Origin: Microcoleus sp. bin48.metabat.b7b8b9.023
GTDB taxonomy: Bacteria; Cyanobacteriota; Cyanobacteriia; Cyanobacteriales; Microcoleaceae
NCBI RefSeq assembly: GCF_013299185.1
Contig: NZ_JAAFKG010000061.1
Span: 1 to 46,228 of the forward strand
Length of the DNA: 46,228 bases
Direction: 5' to 3'
A program made the position numbers and the translations under genes. A model generated the notes under the pieces. That model worked only from the letters and a program-made list of their open reading frames with translations, did no database searches and had not been told where the DNA came from. Shown one piece after another: positions 43,901 to 46,228 of the stretch. Numbering within the stretch: the first letter of the stretch is position 1; every line of letters begins with the position of its first letter.

Positions 43901-45443
43901 TCACTTGGTACAAAGCTTTAATTGCAGCTTCGCTTTCTCGGAGTTCTTGTTCTGTTTGCTTGCGGACGCTGATGTCGCGGGAAACGCCGATAATTTCTTG
44001 CACCGAGCCCGTTTCGGGATCGCGGATCGTGCGGCTGGTGGTTTCAAACCAAATGTAATTGCCGTCTTTGCAGCGGATCCGGTAGCTGACGGTGTAAGTA
44101 ATTGGCAGCGCCAGGACTTTCGAGTGAGCTTTGGCGACGGTTTCTACATCGTCCGGGTGAAAATAATGGTTGGGGAGGCCGCCGATCAGTTCGGAAGGTT
44201 CGTATCCCAGCAAAGCTTTGCTGGCGGGCGAGACGTAGAGAAACACGCCTTTGGGGTTGTGTCTGGTAATCATGTCGGTTGAGTTTTCTGCCATCAACCG
44301 ATAGCGGTCTTCGCTCCTTAAGCGTTCGACTTGAGAATTGCCCAATGCTTCTAGCATTTGGTTGATGGTGTCGGCCAAACTGCTGAGTTCATCGCCTCCT
44401 GCCATTTGAACGCGCAAGTCTGGATCGCCGTTGGCTGCGATGTTGCTGACGCTAGTGCTCAAGTCCGCCAATCTCGCCAAGACTAAATTTTCTAACAACA
44501 GCAGGGCGATCGCGCTAAATATTAAACCTACTGCCAATATCGAGAAAGTAAAGAGTTCTAGGGTAGCCTGACCTTGCCTAGAGATTACCCGGTCTACTTC
44601 TACTCGCAGCAGCAGCGCTAGCTTGCCCCGGATGTCCCGAATCAGGGCGTATCCTGCGACTACGCTGTCGCTGAGCGGCTCGATTAAAATTTCTACTGAT
44701 TTGAGGTTGGAAATTTTGAGTTTGAGATTGTCCAAATCCTGCCTGGAGCGAGCCAGCACCTTAGCGCCTGGCCCGGAGTAGTTCGTGGCTCCCACTTTAA
44801 AATCTAAACTCGGCAATCTAAAATCCACTGACAGGTGAGTCAGTTCCGAAAGCAAACCAATTTCGGTGTTGTCGAGGTAGCGTGCCAGGATCAGCGTCCC
44901 CCGCGGCGGGCCTTGAGCGTTGCTGTTGACGATCGGTTTTGAGGCTATCAGCAGCGTGGCTTCTGGCAGGGTGACGACGCCTGTTTTGGCGGGGTACCCC
45001 TCCTCAGAACTTGTCTGGGACTCGATCAGCGCCTCGGTCAAGTGCTGTTGCAAGCTTGCCGGAATTGGGATTTCGGTTTTGGATTTCAGGTCAAAACCTT
45101 TGCTGAAGATGGTCTTACCGTCGGAGTCCAGCAGCACCAATAAGTTTAATCTCAAGTAAACAAATGTCGTATTGACGAAATTTGACTTGATAAATTCCTG
45201 GTCCCGTGTATCGACAAAAGAGTACGTATCATCCCACTCGGCGTAATCTTGGGCGCTGGTGTCTAAATTCGACAAGTCATCATCTAAGGCATCCAAAGCC
45301 CGCGCGACATCCTGGCGGACGTACTGTGCCTCCAGGTTGTTAAAATCGTGCAGCAAAATGGTTGATGCAGTGGCATAGAGAACCACAATCAGGCTGATCA
45401 GAGCTGCACCGATGATTAATAGTGTTTTTTTTCGGAGTTGCAT
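40908..45443 (-). CDS. CHASE4-HAMP-PAS-GAF hybrid histidine kinase with two receivers and Hpt
   Basis: The 1511-residue protein has one N-terminal helix (8-30), a CHASE4-type periplasmic sensor (about 35-250, DYAEWDDTY), a second helix (about 294-320), HAMP (320-370), PAS (about 378-490) and GAF (about 525-665). HisKA follows (MSHEIRTPMNG, His near 691), then HATPase, receiver 1 (DDN and DMQMPHMDG near 1048), receiver 2 (DVQMPEMDG near 1191) and an Hpt domain (HSLKSISG near 1444). It is therefore a complete phosphorelay in one chain. Receiver 2 carries about 55 extra residues (1228-1274 and flanks) between helix 3 and strand 4, made of repeat-like text with a duplicated CSDEQSNN. No cognate response regulator gene lies nearby. 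Confidence 0.92.
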   Translation of the reverse strand: MQLRKKTLLIIGAALISLIVVLYATASTILLHDFNNLEAQYVRQDVARALDALDDDLSNLDTSAQDYAEWDDTYSFVDTRDQEFIKSNFVNTTFVYLRLNLLVLLDSDGKTIFSKGFDLKSKTEIPIPASLQQHLTEALIESQTSSEEGYPAKTGVVTLPEATLLIASKPIVNSNAQGPPRGTLILARYLDNTEIGLLSELTHLSVDFRLPSLDFKVGATNYSGPGAKVLARSRQDLDNLKLKISNLKSVEILIEPLSDSVVAGYALIRDIRGKLALLLRVEVDRVISRQGQATLELFTFSILAVGLIFSAIALLLLENLVLARLADLSTSVSNIAANGDPDLRVQMAGGDELSSLADTINQMLEALGNSQVERLRSEDRYRLMAENSTDMITRHNPKGVFLYVSPASKALLGYEPSELIGGLPNHYFHPDDVETVAKAHSKVLALPITYTVSYRIRCKDGNYIWFETTSRTIRDPETGSVQEIIGVSRDISVRKQTEQELRESEAAIKALYQVTSAPRTDPQGRLSTFDLRLQELLAMGCRHLGLSVGILSHIQGDNYQIIAVECPDESIDKSQIYDLEKTFCVATAMAKEPMYFESVRFSGLCFNTPNPAFNIEAYMGTAVTVAGEVYGTLCFFAPTPLTEPFRAVDRELVKLMAQWVGSELERQQTGVDLAKARDEALAATKAKSEFLATMSHEIRTPMNGVIGMTGLLLDTRLSQEQRDFVETIRSSGDALLTLINDILDFSKIESGKLDLEEHPFDIRTCIEESLDLVAAKAAQKKLELGYLIDRSVPPTALGDSARLRQILINLLSNAVKFTESGEVVVSVTAKKLAVSTIHAQELPAINGEPRAIHKVYEIQFAVKDTGIGIPCDRMDRLFKSFSQVDSSTSRQYGGTGLGLAISKRLAEMMGGRMWVQSMGCLAGNPPGDFKVAVFEIAGEESCEIAEKYGSSKSLLSSEPIDQNPQSAGSTFYFSTIVSGCNSSLPVNLSTTQPELTGKRVLIVDDNATNRQILTLQAQSWGMVPRASASARLALDWIAAKEVFDLAILDMQMPHMDGLALAAEIRLYPECQKLPLVMLTSIGRQEINTPAIEVDFAAFLNKPIKQSQLYNVLINIFGKQTAEIRVQRTSGPLLQSIPVLAENLPLRILLADDHLVNQKVALQILQRMGYRADVAGNGMEVLEALHRQPYDVVLMDVQMPEMDGLEATRRIREAFSAALNLENSREESEVSITDGESNNGKSQIENPKFSDEQSNNNPECSDEQSNNSKSTIQNLKWTRPWIVAMTANAMRGDREECMAAGMDDYLSKPIEIEELVRALSACKSRSNGEFDCPQPIFCVSSQIEQIGGTSDLEVRSSSRAALTNAAVENQQVTMANSSSAVRWGASNVDRTLSENGDCLSAKIIEGLRDVEALEEAIDIYLETAPELLQDISAALSNADPLALRRTAHSLKSISGTLGAFRLFELCEELEIMGRMGTEANKPLSGLDSGLLQQVEAEYQRVETALKIEREYS

Positions 45444-45895
45444 GGCGTCGGCCTCCTCACGGTGTTACTAAGCAAGTAGCCTGGGGAGGTTGGAGACGTA
45501 GGTTGTTTAGCATTGGCGATCGCACGGCCTGCGTGTTTTGACTGTTGTGGGCGGATTTGCAAAAGCCCTCGGTATTTCCAAGGTATCGGGTATGTCGCCC
45601 CCCACAGTCAGTGTAGTATTTTCACAGCTTTAGCTAGTTCGGCGGGAATCCCCACATCATATCGTTTACAGATTGGTGTGGGATGAAAGCCAGGTTTGTT
45701 GAGGTGGGATGGTTGACCGATTCCGTAGGCGTAGCCTGTCCGAAGGACATAGGACAGGAAGACCATCACCGCCGAAACAAACAATCTTTGATATAATTGA
45801 ACTACAGACAGCATAAACGCGGAGGGCGATTGTGAAAACCAAGCAGTCAATTCCGCGATCGCCAAGCGGGCAAAGTAGCTAGTAATGATTGTCAC

Positions 45896-46030
45896 GCCAT
45901 AATTGGGTCTTGGAAGGACTTAGCCCTTGGAGGGAATGTAAGTCCAACAGAATTACGGAGTTCGCTTTGGCGATTCCCGATGAATTGGGAAGCCTAGACC
46001 ATACCCCTTTGCGGTTGGTGTAGGTAGTTC
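45896..46030 (+). mobile_element. Remnant right end/omega-RNA-like segment of an IS200/IS605-type element
   Basis: The stretch contains two hairpins, TCGC-TTTG-GCGA (45962-45973) and CCTAGACC (45993-46000) with GGTGTAGG (46017-46024). It ends in TAGTTCAC, like the right ends of cyanobacterial tnpB elements where the guide RNA scaffold lies. No tnpB frame was seen directly upstream, so it would be an orphan end. The preceding gap 45444-45895 otherwise shows a short hairpin CCTGTCC/GGACAGG (45735-45758) and no credible gene. Confidence 0.5.
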
Positions 46031-46040
46031 ACTGCAATGA

Positions 46041-46046
46041 TATAAT
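46041..46046 (+). promoter_or_regulatory. Candidate -10 box of the right tnpB
   Basis: TATAAT lies seven bases before the tnpB ATG. TTGGTG at 46015-46020 is a weak -35 with 20-base spacing, so the promoter call is tentative. Confidence 0.35.
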
Positions 46047-46052
46047 ATTGGC

Positions 46053-46228
46053 ATGGAAAAGCAAGTGTTGACGATAGTTTGTAAGATTAACCCCACTCCT
46101 GAACAGGTTGCCAAAATAGAGACAACCCTCCAGGCGTTTGCGGATGCTTGCAACTACATCAACGAGGTCGTAGAACCCAAGATTACCCACAACGTAACCA
46201 TTCAAAACCAGGTTTACGGTGAGGTGAG
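46053..46228 (+). CDS. tnpB: TnpB (IS200/IS605-type), 3' part beyond the window
   Basis: From ATG 46053 the frame stays open to the window end (58 codons). It reads EKQVLTIVCKINPTPEQVAK, then ETTLQAFADACNYINEVVEP, the N-terminus of a TnpB subtype clearly different from the left one (CKINPTPEQ against KAYKFRIYP). The catalytic domain is outside the window. A remnant right end of another element lies directly upstream. Confidence 0.88.
   Translation, partial: MEKQVLTIVCKINPTPEQVAKIETTLQAFADACNYINEVVEPKITHNVTIQNQVYGEV

Noticed and set aside
45608..45895. Minus-strand 95-codon frame with hydrophobic segments
   Set aside because: It crosses an inverted repeat (CCTGTCC/GGACAGG) and has no domain or ribosome binding site. 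The region looks like element remnants.

Overview
The window looks like chromosome from a filamentous cyanobacterium of the Microcoleus/Oscillatoria/Phormidium kind. This is inferred from the abundance of the HIP1 octamer GCGATCGC, intergenic arrays of the heptamer CAACTGT and many small inverted-repeat elements between genes. The gene content agrees: CHASE4 and PilJ-type kinases, giant Ser/Thr kinase-ATPase proteins, DUF4347 and RTX surface proteins, and Uma2 and toxin-antitoxin genes. No rRNA, tRNA or CRISPR array was seen.

Layout. The window opens inside a tnpB (1-485, minus) and closes inside a different tnpB (46053-46228, plus). Next come a coiled-coil/HEAT-repeat protein, a BamA/Omp85-type outer-membrane protein, a small conserved-looking ORF, an alpha/beta hydrolase and a soluble PilJ-like histidine kinase (735-7299). 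A minus-strand signalling operon follows (15266 down to 7636). It encodes a 1828-residue Ser/Thr kinase-ATPase-GAF-PP2C protein, a class III nucleotide cyclase, a GHKL-ATPase regulator and a STAS-like protein, which together have the parts list of a partner-switching cascade joined to cyclic-nucleotide synthesis. A VOC protein and a serine-recombinase relative lacking the usual catalytic serine lie at 15836-17627.

From 17862 to 26946 there are two large paralogous exported-type proteins (DUF4347, beta-helix, Pro/Thr linker, RTX) and an eroded, internally deleted third relative. Their C-terminal halves are nearly identical in DNA while their N-terminal halves have diverged. After them are a 74-bp tandem repeat array, a membrane protein of unknown function and an ArnT-like glycosyltransferase. 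The accessory stretch 31478-33791 holds a Uma2 protein, a DUF433/DUF5615 pair, a VapB-like gene with a VapC cut to 26 codons, and a RelE/RelB-type pair, partly framed by a 0.1-kb direct repeat. A thioredoxin-fold protein and a 1260-residue beta-propeller/VWA/lipase/RTX fusion come next.

The right part holds an NB-ARC ATPase with an HTH-like N-terminus, preceded by phased GGCTCA repeats and ended by a dispersed repeat that supplies its stop codon. It also holds a 1511-residue hybrid histidine kinase whose second receiver domain contains an in-frame repeat-derived insertion.

How the genes work together. The clearest functional unit is the 7636-15266 operon. The three RTX proteins suggest type I export of surface or extracellular proteins, but no transporter genes are in the window. 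Dispersed repeats repeatedly sit between convergent genes, where they may also serve as terminators.
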